From: Paralithodes platypus
Lineage: Eukaryota > Arthropoda > Malacostraca > Decapoda > Lithodidae
Length of the DNA: 64,000 nucleotides
Direction of reading: 5' to 3'
Assembly: GCA_032716605.1 (NCBI GenBank)
Contig: CM064495.1
Location: 48,319,413 to 48,383,412, forward strand
The position numbers were made by a program, and so were the translations under genes. Position 1 is the first letter of the stretch; every line of letters begins with the position of its first letter. Below are positions 27,565-40,200 of the stretch, piece by piece. Under the pieces are notes generated by a model. The model was not told where the DNA came from. It was given only the letters and a program-made list of their open reading frames with translations, and made no database searches.

Positions 27565-27777
27565 ACAGTTGGTCAAATAAGTGATGAATCGGCACCAAGT
27601 ATATTTTGATCAGTCATTGGAACCAGTAATATCTAAACATGATTTCTCCATTTTGAGTGAGATATTCAAACATGTTCCTACACTTACCTACCTTATTCAA
27701 CATCTGACAGACATTAATACAGCATAGGGCGAACCAAAGGTAATGACAGGTGAGACACGACTTATTAGAGCTACCGT
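27565..27777. mobile_element. Family H MITE
   Basis: gtacagttggtcaaataagt to cttattagagctaccgtac; terminal inverted repeats diverged. Confidence 0.8.
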
Positions 27778-27789
27778 ACTTCGGTGGTT

Positions 27790-27990
27790 TATTTGAGTCA
27801 GGTCAGGTCAGGTGAAGGTATTGAGGGATAAGCCTTTGCAACGGCATCTCGTATCTACATTCTACTTTTCCTATTTTTCTGAAGAGTGTAGAGAGGGGAG
27901 AAGGGGTGTTGGAGAGAGAGGAAGCTGTTGGAGTGGCTTTATTATTTGTGTTATTAGTCTGTATATACTTCAACAGCTTATACCGGGTCA
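27790..27990 (-). mobile_element. SINE fragment (3' part)
   Basis: Reverse complement of the 57471-57780 SINE body: gtcaggtcaggtgaaggtat, gcctttgcaacggc and gaagagtgtagagaggggag. Confidence 0.78.
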
Positions 27991-28007
27991 TAAATTGTGT
28001 CCTAGGG

Positions 28008-28219
28008 TGTAAAGTCGGCCTAATATGTGATGTTCGGTAGGTTTAGCTCTATAAATGGTATCAGCCATATTATCTAAACAGGATTTCCTCATTTCGAGTG
28101 AGATATACAAACATGTTTCTACACTTACCCACCCTAATCAACATCTGAAGACGTTAATACAGTACAGAGGAAGCCTAACGTAATGACAGCTGAGACATGA
28201 CTTATTAGCGCCACCGTAA
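28008..28219. mobile_element. Family H MITE, left end degraded
   Basis: Shares cacttacccaccctaatcaa, aacgtaatgacagctgagac and cttattagcgccaccgta. Confidence 0.7.
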
Positions 28220-28590
28220 CTATATAGAAATAGCTACTTATTTCTTCATGCCTTTCCCATATTGTCCAGGTGCCTCGACTAGTTTTCTCGTACTATAGTT
28301 TATACAATTATTTTACAATAACAACTAAATGTTTATATTCCATGTATATACTGTATACTGTATAGATGTCTATACTCCCTGTTTTTTTATATATATTTGT
28401 TTTCATAATAACTTTCACCGTTTTTACATTTCCTTCATCATTAGACTGTCTTTAAATATTTAAATTCTATATTCTATTTTGTATTAATTTCACCACAACA
28501 CAAAACACCCCTTCGGGGATTAATTTAGATGTAAAGCAAAGACAGGAAACACAGCATTTCGTTATTATATTATATATAAATGCAACATAA
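28220..28590. other. Intergenic AT-rich DNA, nothing recognised
   Basis: No repeat family or open frame of interest. Confidence 0.5.
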
Positions 28591-28601
28591 TCTCTCTATG
28601 T

Positions 28602-28813
28602 ACAATCGCGCTAATAAGTGATGTCTCGGCACCAAGTATGTGTTGATCAATAATTGGTATCAGTAATATCTACGCTTAATGTCTTCATATCGAGTGAAAT
28701 ATACAAACATGTCCCTACACTTACCCACCCTATTCAACATCTGACAGACATTAATACAGCACAGAGCGAGCCAAACGTAATGACAGCTGGGACATGACTT
28801 ATTAGCGCGATTG
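28602..28813. mobile_element. Family H MITE with perfect terminal inverted repeats
   Basis: Ends GTACAATCGCGCTAATAAGT and ACTTATTAGCGCGATTGTAC are exact reverse complements (20 bp). TA immediately flanks CAATCG...CGATTG, fitting a Tc1/mariner-type TA duplication. Confidence 0.88.
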
Positions 28814-28902
28814 TACTTAAAATCCATCCTGTAGACTCACACACTCGACGTGATTACAAAGAAGGGATATGATGACAAAGATATGACATTTACCAGCATA
28901 TA

Positions 28903-29276
28903 TTAAGGGGGGATGGGCCGGTTTTCTAGTCCACTTTCTCCCTCATGTTTAGCCCCATTAATTTTCAGATGTTAAGATGTTTGTCCCATTAGTTAGTCGA
29001 TTTTAAGACCTTTCGCCCCATTTCGTCGTCAATATTTAGACCTTTCGTGCTATTTAGGTGTCGATTTTTTCCCTGGCGAACGATAGTGAGCCTGTAATGT
29101 TGGAAGAACCGGCCTTCGGCCGGAAATTTGTTCGACCGAAAAATGTACAAATTAATCTAGAAGGGGGACCTAATGGATGTTTTTTTTTTTTTAATTTGAT
29201 GGAGGTCTAGGGAGAAAACTAGAAAAATAATTAATACATGCAATAATCGGCCAAAAAGTGAGCCCTCTCCCTTTAA
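28903..29276 (+). mobile_element. Family C TTAA element, full length
   Basis: TTAAGGGGGGATGGGCCGG to gccctctcccTTTAA with all C blocks; hairpin accggccttcggccggaaat. Confidence 0.86.
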
Positions 29277-29398
29277 GTTGCCAGCCAGCCAGCTCCACAC
29301 ATACCAATACCGACCACCAAGGGAAATGAGTCATTGGCACGGTGGGGGGAGGGTTGCATGACTCCACTCTATCATAGCCTTGGTTCACAGGCAGTCTA

Positions 29399-29614
29399 TT
29401 AACCCCTTCAGCACGATAACGTATCTTTTAAAATCATATTCTGGTTACCGTTAGACTATTTTCCTCAGCTTAGGAAGGATCTCTAGGAATAAAGAGGGCA
29501 AAATATATCACTATTATCCCTTTAACGCCCATAGACCCTTTCTAAACTTAATTACGTGTTCTAACGATAGCCGGAATATATTGCGAACATACGTTATCGT
29601 AATGAAGGGGTAAA
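29399..29614. mobile_element. Family E TTAA MITE
   Basis: TTAACCCCTTCAGCACGATA to ttatcgtaatgaaggggTAAA: long, nearly perfect inverted termini. Abuts a J element. Confidence 0.85.
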
Positions 29615-29828
29615 GCCAGTATCACACGAGCGCTTTTTCCCTCAACATTTATCCTCAACACTGGTCTGGCAGCTTATGAGGTCAACACTTAAGATATTTC
29701 GGTCACCTATATTCATCTATCATCAGTCTAATTTCTGATAACACTGTAAAATATTCCAGAAATGTTACCAGAACAATGTTGATAATCGAATGTTGACTAT
29801 AAGAGCTCTCGTGTGATACCGGCTTTAA
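29612..29828. mobile_element. Family J MITE, copy 2
   Basis: aagccagtatcacacgagcg to ctctcgtgtgataccggctt; TA flanks both ends. Confidence 0.82.
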
Positions 29829-29847
29829 GGGCATTCGACAACATAAT

Positions 29848-30075
29848 TAACCACTTGCGAGTTTCTGGCTATAAGGAACTTCAGCCTGTAAACATCGATA
29901 TTAAACACAATATACAGTAATTATGTAGGTTTCTGATAGATAGATAATATGTTGAATTTGGTTTTATGTATTCATAACATTACTAAGACTATATTATAGC
30001 TGGATATTCTGCTAAATATCGATGTCTACAGCTCCAACTTCCTTATAGAATGAAACTCGCAAGTAGTCAATTAGC
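29848..30075. repeat. Inverted-repeat element (family K)
   Basis: ttaaccacttgcgagtttct...atcgatatt against atatcgatgtctacagctcc...gaaactcgcaagtagtcaat. A half copy lies at 43438-43500. Confidence 0.7.
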
Positions 30076-30294
30076 ATGTCCATATGAAGGGTATGAAATC
30101 TATCTGTAACTAAGAAAAAAATCGTCTATTGGTACCCATAATTAAATATTCTGAAAGTACATGCAATACAATCGTCTGATGGTAGATAGCCTAGAAAAAA
30201 TAAATAATCGAGCGGTAGATAAAAGTACTGTGTTGGGTTATAGAAAAAACAAATATTTGGTAGAAGATGCAATAGAATGATGTGGTTATAGAGA

Positions 30295-30670
30295 TTAAGG
30301 GGGGTGACCTGTTTGTGTTCTGTCCTTTTCTATCTTTCTCTGGCTTGTATCCATTTGGCCCCATTCAGCCTACTGTTTCAAGACGTTTATCCCCATCCAG
30401 CTGTCAATTTCTTACTGGTGACCGGTAGCGAGCCAGCATATTTTGTTTGTTTGTTAGACAGCAGGCTAAATTTGTACATTTTTCGATAGAAAAATTGTCT
30501 CCGGCGAAGCCGGATTTCTTAATATAATGCTGGCTCGCTATCGCTCGCCAGAAAGAAATCGACACCTAAATGGGGATAAACGTCTTAAAATAGTTGGCTG
30601 AATGGGGCCGAATGGATACAAGCCAGAGAAAGAGAGAAAAGGAGAGAAATAACAAAAAGCAGGTGGGGGG
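30295..30670. mobile_element. Family B TTAA element, copy 5
   Basis: TTAAGGGGGGTGACC to aacaaaaagcaggtgggg, where it is cut by a C element. Core tctccggcgaagccggattt. Confidence 0.82.
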
Positions 30671-30674
30671 ATGG

Positions 30675-31236
30675 TTGGTTATTCTGGCCTCCCTTCTCTC
30701 ATGTTTAGCCCTATTAGGTGTCAGATTATAAGACGTTCGGCCCGGTAGTTTGGTTATTTTAAGACCTTTCACCCCATTTCTTTGTCAATATTAAGACATT
30801 TAGATGTTGATATTTTTTCCTGGCGATCAATAGCGAGCCTGTAATTTATGAGGAATCGGCTTTCGGTCGGGACATTTTTCTACCAAAAATGTACAATTTT
30901 ATCTAGAAAGGGGATCTTGGGGATGTTTTATCAAGGTTGATGGAGGTCTAAAGCCGGTATCACACGAGAGCTTTTATAGTCAACATTCGATGATCAAAAC
31001 ATTTCTGGCAACATTTCTGGAGGATATTGCACTGGTATCGGTAACTAGACTAGGCTAATGGTAGATGAATTTAGGTGACCGAAATATATTAAATGCTGAC
31101 CTCCTAAGATGCCAGACCAGTGTTGAGGATAAATGTTGCGGGAAAAAGGGCTCGTGTGATACCGGCTTAAGGAGGAATCTAATATGAAAATAAAGATACA
31201 AATAAAATTACCAATAAATAAACCCTCCTCTCTTAA
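30675..31236 (+). mobile_element. Family C element interrupted by a J MITE
   Basis: C blocks run to gatggaggtcta, then J (30951-31168), then the C end resumes at ggaggaatctaatatgaaa and finishes at the TTAA where the next B element starts. Confidence 0.75.
30951..31168. mobile_element. Family J MITE nested in C
   Basis: AAGCCGGTATCACACGAGAG to GCTCGTGTGATACCGGCTT; inverted termini of about 20 bp; TA(A) on both sides. Confidence 0.83.
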
Positions 31237-31627
31237 GGGAGCCCACCTCGCCTTTGTTTTATCTTTCTCTCCCTCTCTCTTTGGCTTGTATCCATTCGGC
31301 CCCATTCAGCCTACTGTTTTAAGACGTTTACCCCCATCCAAGTGTCAATATTTTCCTGGCGAGCGGTAGCGAGCCAGTTATATGTATTTTATGTTTTTGA
31401 CAGCAAGCTAAGTTTGTACATTTTTCGATAGGAAAATTTCTCCGGCGAAGCCGGATTTCTCCATACAATACTGGCTCGCTATCGCTCGCCAGGAAGAAAT
31501 CGACACCTGGATGGGGATAAACGTCTTAAAACAGTTGGCTGAATGGGGCCGAATGGATACAAGCCAGGGAAAGAGAGAAACTGAGAGAAAGATAAAAAAC
31601 AAAAACTGTGACACCCCCCCCCCTTAA
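31233..31627. mobile_element. Family B TTAA element, copy 6
   Basis: TTAAGGGAGCCCACCTCGCC to acaccccccccccTTAA, complete. Confidence 0.9.
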
Positions 31628-31734
31628 AATACTTACAGTATGTGGGTACTAATGGCAGATCGAACCAAGACCTCTGAGCGTGGGTAGATACAACTAACAC
31701 TTTCGAGATTCGATTACGCATTTCTTTTCTGTTT

Positions 31735-31882
31735 GGTGGTTGTTATTAGACGATTTTATTCAGATTAGGAAGGGTATGTGGAAGTCAGAGGGATAACCGA
31801 GAGAGTCTTTACCCTTATTATTCCCACAGATCCTTCCTAAACTGTATGAAGTCGTCTAATGATAGCCAGAATAAACTATCAA
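31735..31882. mobile_element. Family E fragment
   Basis: ttagacgattttattcagat to gtcgtctaatgatagccaga: the E interior without the terminal TTAACCC blocks. Confidence 0.65.
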
Positions 31883-32660
31883 AATGAGTAGTTTTATGCT
31901 TTTAGAAAATTTAGACAAAGAAAATGTTAAGTGCTTGTATATGGGTGCGCTCGTATGTGTGTGTGTGTGTGTGTTTGCGTGTGTGTGTGCGTGCAAGGGG
32001 TGGGGGGTTGCAGGTATGTGTGTGTGTGTGTATAGATGTGCTCGTGTGAGCGTGTGTGTGTAGGTGCATATGTATTGTGTGAGAGTGGGAGCTGACACCA
32101 ATAAAGAAGTGATGAGGTGTCCTAGAGGGGGCGGGGGTAGGGGGGCTGAAGTAGCTGCAGGGGCCCTAGCAACCCGACCAGATCCTGTTTTCCTGTCCAA
32201 GTCACAAGACACCCCCCCCACCCCCCTTCAGACCCGCCCTGCAAGCAAGCACTGGAGGCTACGGTCTAGACATTCTCAGTATAACCACGCTACTCTTATC
32301 ATTTATTCTGTTGACCATTAGGCGATATTGTGCAGATTAGGAATGATCTCGGAGAGTTAAAGGGGCAACATCTATTTTAGTAGCAAATATAATATAAATA
32401 ACTGTATTCCAAAGGTTCCTCCAAGTTGATCCTCTAGTCCCAACCTGAGTGTTACTAGGCTGTTATCTCTGTTGTGATAATATAAGCTTGTCTGTGTGGG
32501 TAGGCTATTATCACATTGTTATTGTGTGAGTGTGTGTGTGTGAAGGAGCTATAGGGCGATTGTGTGTGTGTGTGAAGGAGCTATAGGGTGAGTGTGTGTG
32601 AAGGAGCTATAGGGCGATTATGTGTGTGTGAAGGAGCTATAGGGCAATTGTGTGTGTGTT
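31883..32660. repeat. GT-rich tract with a 28-34 bp minisatellite
   Basis: 31950-32065 is (GT)n-like. 32525-32660 holds about five units of gaaggagctatagggcgatt plus gtgtgtgtgt. 32660-32664 leads into a family I copy. Confidence 0.85.
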
Positions 32661-32664
32661 GTAC

Positions 32665-32830
32665 GTGTGTGGCTAGCGTAATCGAGTTAATATTTCTACC
32701 ATTTGGGAAGAGTTAGTAAAGGAATAGATGTGGAAAATTTACCGACAATTTGCTCTAGCCTTTTATGAGTTACAGAGGATAGAGGTCATGATTTTTCGCC
32801 TATTTACAGCGAATAGACTATTTTGTTTAT
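32665..32830. mobile_element. Family I MITE
   Basis: Shares ttctaccatttgggaagag, gagttacagaggatagaggt and tatttacagcgaatagacta with 16623-16827; the left end is diverged. Confidence 0.72.
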
Positions 32831-33208
32831 AGTAGAGCCGCCAACATTTCTACCTGTTACAGAACTACATTTATGTATGCTATTGTAGTTATGTATGGCA
32901 ATGGAAATGTAAAACACAAACACAGAAATTATCAAACCGTGAGATAGTTTAAGTATGCACGGTGTATTTTGTGTCAATGTTATACTGCAAATAGCTAAAA
33001 CATCGTAACAATATATATCTCAGTAACAGGTTGAACTGTATGTCATAGAACCTGATCTGTGAATATATATATTGTACCTGTTATGAGACTAGTACAAGTA
33101 TATATAGGCCTACAGTATATATATGATAGGTAAAACTCGTTCTCCAATTATATCTCCTTCAGTATATATTTTAATACAGCTAATATTAGATTATTTTATA
33201 ATCTATTA

Positions 33209-33441
33209 GGTGACCGGTCAGTTGAACCAGTGCCACTTTAACCAGTGGCCACTTCAACCAGTGACCATTTCAACCAGTGACCATTTTAACCAGTAGGTTA
33301 GGTTAGGTTACTGGTTAAAATGGTCACTGGTTAAAATGGTCACTGGTTGAAATGGTCACTGGTTGAAGTGGCCACTGGTTGAGTTAGCACTGGTTAAAGT
33401 GGCACTGGTTGAAGTGGCACTGGTTCAACTGACATGGAACC
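33209..33441. mobile_element. Foldback element with 9-bp target duplication and TTAGG-like centre
   Basis: Left arm ggtgaccggtcagttgaacc agtgcc; right arm ends ggcactggttcaactgacat ggaacc. Both arms are tandem units of cactggttgaaatggt. The centre is aggttaggttaggtta (33297-33312). The 9-mer aatctatta stands at 33200-33208 and 33442-33450. Confidence 0.85.
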
Positions 33442-33450
33442 AATCTATTA

Positions 33451-34197
33451 AGTTGAGGGTGGACCGCGAGTGATCAAAGGGGTGAATACTATATTATTGA
33501 CCCTGTAACTCGCAGTTGCTTCGCAGTAAGCTAAATAAAATCGTCTAAATTCATTGCAAACACGTATGATCGTATCCAAGTGAATTCTGAACAACGTGGC
33601 AATGAGAGATGACAGAACAACATCATTAAAGGCAACGCACATAAGTAGTCAACCCAGCACACATGTCACAGTCACGGGATCAGCTGAAAGCGTGGGTGCA
33701 AATGTACTGGGTGGGGTACACACACAAAACACGCACACACACAACCCCGGATACAGCCTGCTGCCTGAGCGCCACTCACTCTCAGTCCGTTCTCGCCTGT
33801 GGTCGTGTGTGGCTGATGGAAGATAAACTGGGTGCATTTATCCTGAATATATGTAACTCAGTATATTATAATCATCGAGGTAGCACAAGGATAACATATA
33901 TCGACCGGACATGTTGTGAAGGGATCGATATACGGTTGGCAGGGATGTGGTGTGCCTTAGTGCTAAAGTTTTACTAGGGCCTCCCGGTCTCTGTGTTCGC
34001 TTATCTCCCAAAGTCAACATAGGCTACATCACTCATAGACGGTGATAACAGCAAGCATGGACTGATAAGCGGCCCGTCAAAGCAAGCAGAGTATTTGCGC
34101 CTAACCAAGCCCAGGTGAACAAAGAAAGCATCCCCAAGACTTCAAGACGTCTGGCAGCGCGATTTGTTTGTTTACTTGACTACGGCGCGGGAGGAAG
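33451..34197. other. Upstream of the proposed gene 2 first exon
   Basis: Several short open frames but no recognised protein. 34070-34197 becomes CpG-richer (gcagcgcgatttg, ctacggcgcgggagg) and looks like a 5' UTR or promoter-proximal stretch. No clear TATA box can be assigned. Confidence 0.4.
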
Positions 34198-34243
34198 ATG
34201 TCTACGGAAAATTTGATACAACCCGTGATATACCAGCCCGATA
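34198..34243 (+). CDS. Proposed first coding exon of gene 2
   Basis: ATG in a GC-rich context (gcgggaggaagATG), open for 15 codons (MSTENLIQPVIYQPD plus one base), then a strong donor A|GTGAGT. The leftover single base fits the two leading bases of exon 52389, whose frame is open through its acceptor with no ATG upstream. The exon is in unique-looking sequence, unlike its surroundings. Phase agreement has a 1-in-3 chance, so this is a candidate. The alternative start is the ATG at 52475 (MFGDDEPKRN). Confidence 0.5.
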
Positions 34244-37200
34244 GTGAGTGTGCAGTTAATTTTATAATTATTTGTTGGATAATATTCAAGGACACTAGTG
34301 CGACGTTATGAGAAACAATGGTAAAATTCTAGTTTCACGTACACAGCGACAAAAGGGAGGCGCCATTGTAAAGGCATAGCTTCCCGACCAACTATGAAGA
34401 TTCAGGGAAATTGCTGAATTTGCTGGGTAAAAGACGTAATATAATGATAATAAACTACATTAGCCTAACCTAACAACCTTACCTAACCTAACCTAGTATT
34501 ATGTAATAGCTATGGTGCCGCATATGGGGAGATTTTCTTTTTTTTTTTTTTACAATAGGCCTAGGTATAATTCCTTTTAATGCATTTCCGCCGCTTTGGA
34601 CATATATAGGAATTAAGTATGGTATATGACAACTCTAAAGTAGCCATAGAAATTTATGAGTGCTGTGAAAGCGAAACTAGAATTAAACCGAAACAATTTA
34701 TTAGGGAAAATAGGCACCAATAGATTCGCCATATTTTTCTCCATATAGCCTAGTCAGCATGGAGGATTTTCGTTATCAACAAATTGAAAAATACCCACTT
34801 CACAGACAAATACACCAAAAATCTAAGTCAAAGCGGGGGTGTGGGGGCGGCAGCCCCCACCTATAATACTAGGATAGGTTGTTAGGTTATGCTAATGTCC
34901 TTTCAAAGGGGTATAGGCTAGTAAACACTAGGATAGCCTATACTCGGTCAGAGGTAAGGAGAAGAAGAGTCCTGCAGTAGTCTCCTTGAATGCTACCATT
35001 TGTTGTTTTATAGCCTATGGCTATTTTTCTTATATCTAACCTTTGAGAGACGGATAGATTTGTAATCCCCCTCCAGCCTACTAATATGACTAAAACGACT
35101 GGGCGGGTGCCCGACCCCGAAAGGGGTTGAAATGGGGAGCTATCCCCCCGCCAAAGGCGGCTTTCTAGGGCCTTTCCTAGCTGATGCTGAGAGGATTGGG
35201 TTCTAGTCATGTGGTGATGGGCTGGTCTATCAGAGTGAGAACTGAGCGATCTCTGCCATACCCATAGCTTACTCTGACTGTTCCTTTAACTTATATATTT
35301 TCTAGATCTCAAGTGACGGCGTCTTTTCCGTGGATTGACCTCCCAATCTACCAAGATTGGAAGCCAAAGCGTCACATTTTTCCCTTGCCCCTCAACTTTC
35401 TCTTCATAATTGCTGAGGGGCACAGGGCCCTGGGTGGGGCTTTGGTTTCCCGGGCGTTTCCGCACCCTCCTCAGTTCCCCGCCATGGAGTGGCTTCGGTC
35501 ACCCAGGCTTTATTGTGGTCGGCAGGGAGGGTTCTGTGGGGGCGCTCGGTTATGGCCTTGGAATTGCTCGGGGCCTTGGGGCTGTTCGGCCAGGCAGCTT
35601 GGGGAACAACTAAAACGACTAAAACTAAACTAGGCCTATAGCCTAATCCATTAAATCCAATAATCTTCGATCAATTTCCTAGTTTTCAATCCTACAATTA
35701 TTCAAACTTAAATAGTAATTCCTCATTTGTATTCAAACCATCAATTATTATATTCTGAGTCATGACTAGGCTATGCATGACTTAATGGTCTGGCTTATAG
35801 CCTATAATCCAGCATGCTTATTATTTTCATTACCGGTATGCCTTTAACGTAGGCTATATTTTAGTTATATATTATAATTAGTGTATCAAATAAAATGTAA
35901 GCACACTGCACACACATAGCCTAGTCTGTGCACTATAATTAGGCCAAAAATATTTACTCGGTTCTCGTAACTCAGGAAGGGCAAGAGCAAACAGGCTGTA
36001 ATTTTCTACAAACTAGCCTATTTGGCTATTCTGCAGAACAACTACTCCTCGATTACGGGATTCCTGTTTCGTGGAATTATTTGTTTTTGCTCTTACCTTA
36101 CTCAGGGGACCTTACTGATGTGCGGATAAGTGCTACTTTTCTTATTTTGTCAATTTGATTTTCACTCCCCTATAACATTATCAGAGTTATTTTTTTACAG
36201 CAAGTCCAGGACACTTTGTTTACATTCTAGCCTCCTTGGAGGCTCCTCCCCGATGTTTAGTAGCCAATCAGAGTGGAGCTTAACCTACAAGAATTCTGTA
36301 CATTTTTAATGGTACCGGTACTTTCCTGTTATCGACAGCCAAAGCTGAAGATTGCAGAGTAAACACCATAGACTTTATCCCATCAATTTTGTATAATTTT
36401 AATACCTAATCAGCGGGGGTAATACTAGGATAGGTTAGGTTAGGCTAATGTCTTTTCAAAGTTGACTAAATCGAGTAAACTCCTAGATTGTTGGGGTATC
36501 TGAATAATTACAATTAACAATGCAAATGCTAATAAAAAGTGCTTTCCGCACTTTCTAACAATAAAATACACACTTACAATGCATTAAAATACATAAAGAA
36601 AATAAATAAAACCTAAAATAACAGGAGTAGTAGTTATGCAGAATTACCGCCTATTTTCTGGAGACTCTTTCCAAATGGTAGAAATAACAGTTCAATTATT
36701 CAAGTCCGTTTTGAGTTTTGAGAGATTGGGGTGGAGATTAGGGTCATACAGTAGCCTACTTCGACCATAAGCCCTGTTTTAATGGTAAATTTATCAACAA
36801 TAAGTGGTGAATATCGTGAAAACTTCCATATCATAATACCATCATAACCTTATGCAACGCAACTTAAGATAATATATATATATATATAGGCCTATATACC
36901 AAAAACTATACATAGCATGATAGAAGCTATAGCCTACGGAAGACAAGAAAATCGAGAATGCAACGACTTTCTTTGGCAACGCTCCAGGGACACCACATCA
37001 ACTCTCCTCGGTAACAGTATCAACAGAGGACATAATAGCAGCCATCGACAAGATTGGACCAAACTCTGCGGCAGGACCAGACGGCTTTCATGCCCAACTG
37101 CTAAAAAACTGCAAACATCAGCTAGCCTTGCCTCTAAAACTGCTGTGGAGCAAGTCCCTCCATACTGGATATGTACCACAATCCCTAAAAGAAGGTACTG

Positions 37201-40200
37201 TCACACCAATACACAAAGGGGGTAGTAAAGGCATAGCCAAAAATTACAGACCAGTGGTACTGACGTCACATCGTATTAAAATCATAGAAAGAACAATACG
37301 AGCTAAGATGGTCAGCTTCCTGGAAGATAGCGAGGCATTCAACGAGGGGCAACATGGCTTTAGACAAGGCCGCTCCTGCCTTTCACAACTACTATCACAC
37401 TACGACAAAATCCTACAGGATATTCAAGATGGAGAAAATGTAGACGTCATATATCTAGATTTCGCCAAAGCTTTTGACAAGGTGGACCATGGGATCCTTC
37501 TACATAAACTCAAATCTCTGGGAATAGGGGGAGACCTTGGAAGATGGCTCCACAGCTTCATCACCAACAGGAAACAAAGAGTCACGGTTCAAGGAAGCCT
37601 ATCAGAAGCAGGTGGGGTCATCAGCGGAGTACCACAAGGATCAGTACTGGGACCTCTCCTATTCCTCATCATGATAGGAGACATCGACAGGGACCTGGAA
37701 CACTCAACAGCCTCATCGTTTGCAGACGACACCAGACTCATGAAGAAAATCACCTCACAACATGATGCTCAGCTACTACAACAAGACTTGGACAAAATCC
37801 TGAAGTGGGCAGAAGAAAACAACATGGCCCTAAACGGAGACAAGTTCGAGCTTCTAAGGTACGGGAACAAGAGAGCACTACAAAACGACACCAACTACAA
37901 AAGTGGACAGCAAGAAATTACCGCCAAGGACACAGTGAAGGACTTGGGAGTAAATATGAGCAGTGACCGCACTTTTTCTCAGCATATTACCAAAGCCACA
38001 ACAACAGCAAAACAAATAGCAGGCTGGATCCTGAGAACCTTCCACACAAGAAATGAGAGGTGTATGTTAACACTGTGGAAGTCACTGGTCCTACCATGAC
38101 TGGAGTACTGCTCTCAGCTCTGGTCTCCCCAAAAAGTAGGAGAAATAACAGAAATTGAAGCCACCCAGAGGACATTCACCAGTAAAATCCATGGGTTTCA
38201 ACACTTTAACTACTGGGAGAGACTCAAGGAGCTGCAGCTGTACTCACTTCAAAGACGTAGGGAGAGATACATCATCATCTACGTCTGGAAGATTTTGGAA
38301 AAAAAGGTACCAAATCCAAACATCCAAGAGACTCGACACCAAAGGCGAGGGAGGCTGTGCTATGTAAGGACTACGCCGGGATCAACACAAAAAATCAAAT
38401 CCCTGATCCATCACAGCTTCACATACAATGGAACCAGACTGTTCAACTGTATACCAGCCCCTCTCAGGAACATGACCGGGGTGTCTCCAGACACCTTCAA
38501 GAAACACTTGGACATGTGGCTGGCCAAAATACCGGACCGGCCACCAACACCAGGATACCCCAGCACCAACTCCAACCGACTTCTGGAATGGAGAGTGGAA
38601 GAAAGGGAGCTGCCTGGTCGCAGTGGAGCCCCAGCTCAACTGTGTCACTAACGGACGGAATATAACAAAGTGTAAAAGTGTAAGTGTACGTACACAACCT
38701 GAAATTTATAGATTTCAAGAGTGGATCATAGCAAAAGTATAGGCTATAGCCTAGCAGGAAACGACAAGACTTTTCATATCCAATCCCAAAACCCTTAATA
38801 GTTTTAGTCATTATTATTATTATTATATAATTATAGAGAGTTAAAGTTTATGCTTCCTAGTTCCCATAATAAAAGGCGGACACATTTTAGTGGGTGTGGT
38901 AGACTGGTACGGTAGTATGTCCTAGCGTGTTGCACATGATCGCACCTAGTCGGGGGACACCTCGACGACGTATACAGACTGAAAATACACACAACAAAGC
39001 CACTCCAACAGCTTCTTTCTCTCCAATACCTCTTATTCCCACTCAACACTCTTTGAAAAGTAGAGATACTAGGTGCCGTTGTAAAGGCTTTAAAGGCTTA
39101 TCCCTCATTCCTTCACCTGACCTGACAACTTCATTAACATTTTCCTGTATACCTTCTCACACTCCTACCAGTTCCCAAACTACATTTTATAATTGCCCCG
39201 GTTTGCCATCCTGTGTAACTGTCTCGACATCACCAAAGTAAACAATGCACCGTGTTGAATGGTTGACGGCCACAGTTGTTTGCGTGTTTGAGGCTCGTAA
39301 CACGTATTATTTATAACATTTACATAAATGGCACTAAAGTCTAAAGGTCTTAAAATCGTCATACTAATGGAGCGAGCGTCATAAAATTTCAAACCTAACG
39401 AGGTTAAACACTAGGTAGAATGGAGTCATAAAGAACAAATACCTGCCCATACAATACCCCCTCCGGCCTCCCAGTGCTCCCCTACATTATACCTGGCCAC
39501 CTCGTCCTTTCCTTGCCTTTCTAAACAATTCTCCCTCACGATGATAAGTACCCCAGTAAATGTGTCGCCCTGTATGCATATTGTATATGTATACCCGAGT
39601 GTCCCCATGTGAGTGCTTGTGTACCGTATGCATGCATGCCTAAGTGTGCATGTGTGTTTATGTATGTACTGTATATGTATTCCTGTGTGCACGTGTGTGT
39701 GTGTGTGTGTATGCCTAAGTCACTGAGTGTCCATGTAAGAGTGTTAAAGTATTTATCTGTAGGCCTATGTTTGTTTGTTTGTGTGTGTGTCCTATTACTG
39801 TGCATTCGCTCAAGGCCATCTGAACGTGGTAACCTGAACCTTCAACTCATCGGGTTAACCATTTTTCATATATACAGTAGGGCTATGGTTGGAACCCTTC
39901 TCCCTCATGTTTAGCCCCATTCGTTTTCAGATGTTCGGGCCATTAGTTTGGCAATTTTAAGACCTTTCACCCCATTTCCTTGTCAATATTATAACCTTTC
40001 GTACTATTTATGTGTCAATATTTTTACTGGTGATCGATAGCGAACCTGTATTACTGTACATTAATATTCGGCCTCCGTTCGGGACATTTTTTATCAAAAA
40101 ATTTACAAATTCGTAGTTATTTTTTTTTTTTTTTGAGCTTGGTGGAGGTCTAGGTGGAAACTAAAAACAAACTATTTAACAAATATATAAGTAAGCAAAT

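Noticed and set aside
33596..33977. Overlapping short frames upstream of the proposed gene 2 exon
   Set aside because: They overlap each other on both strands in a microsatellite-containing stretch and match no known family.
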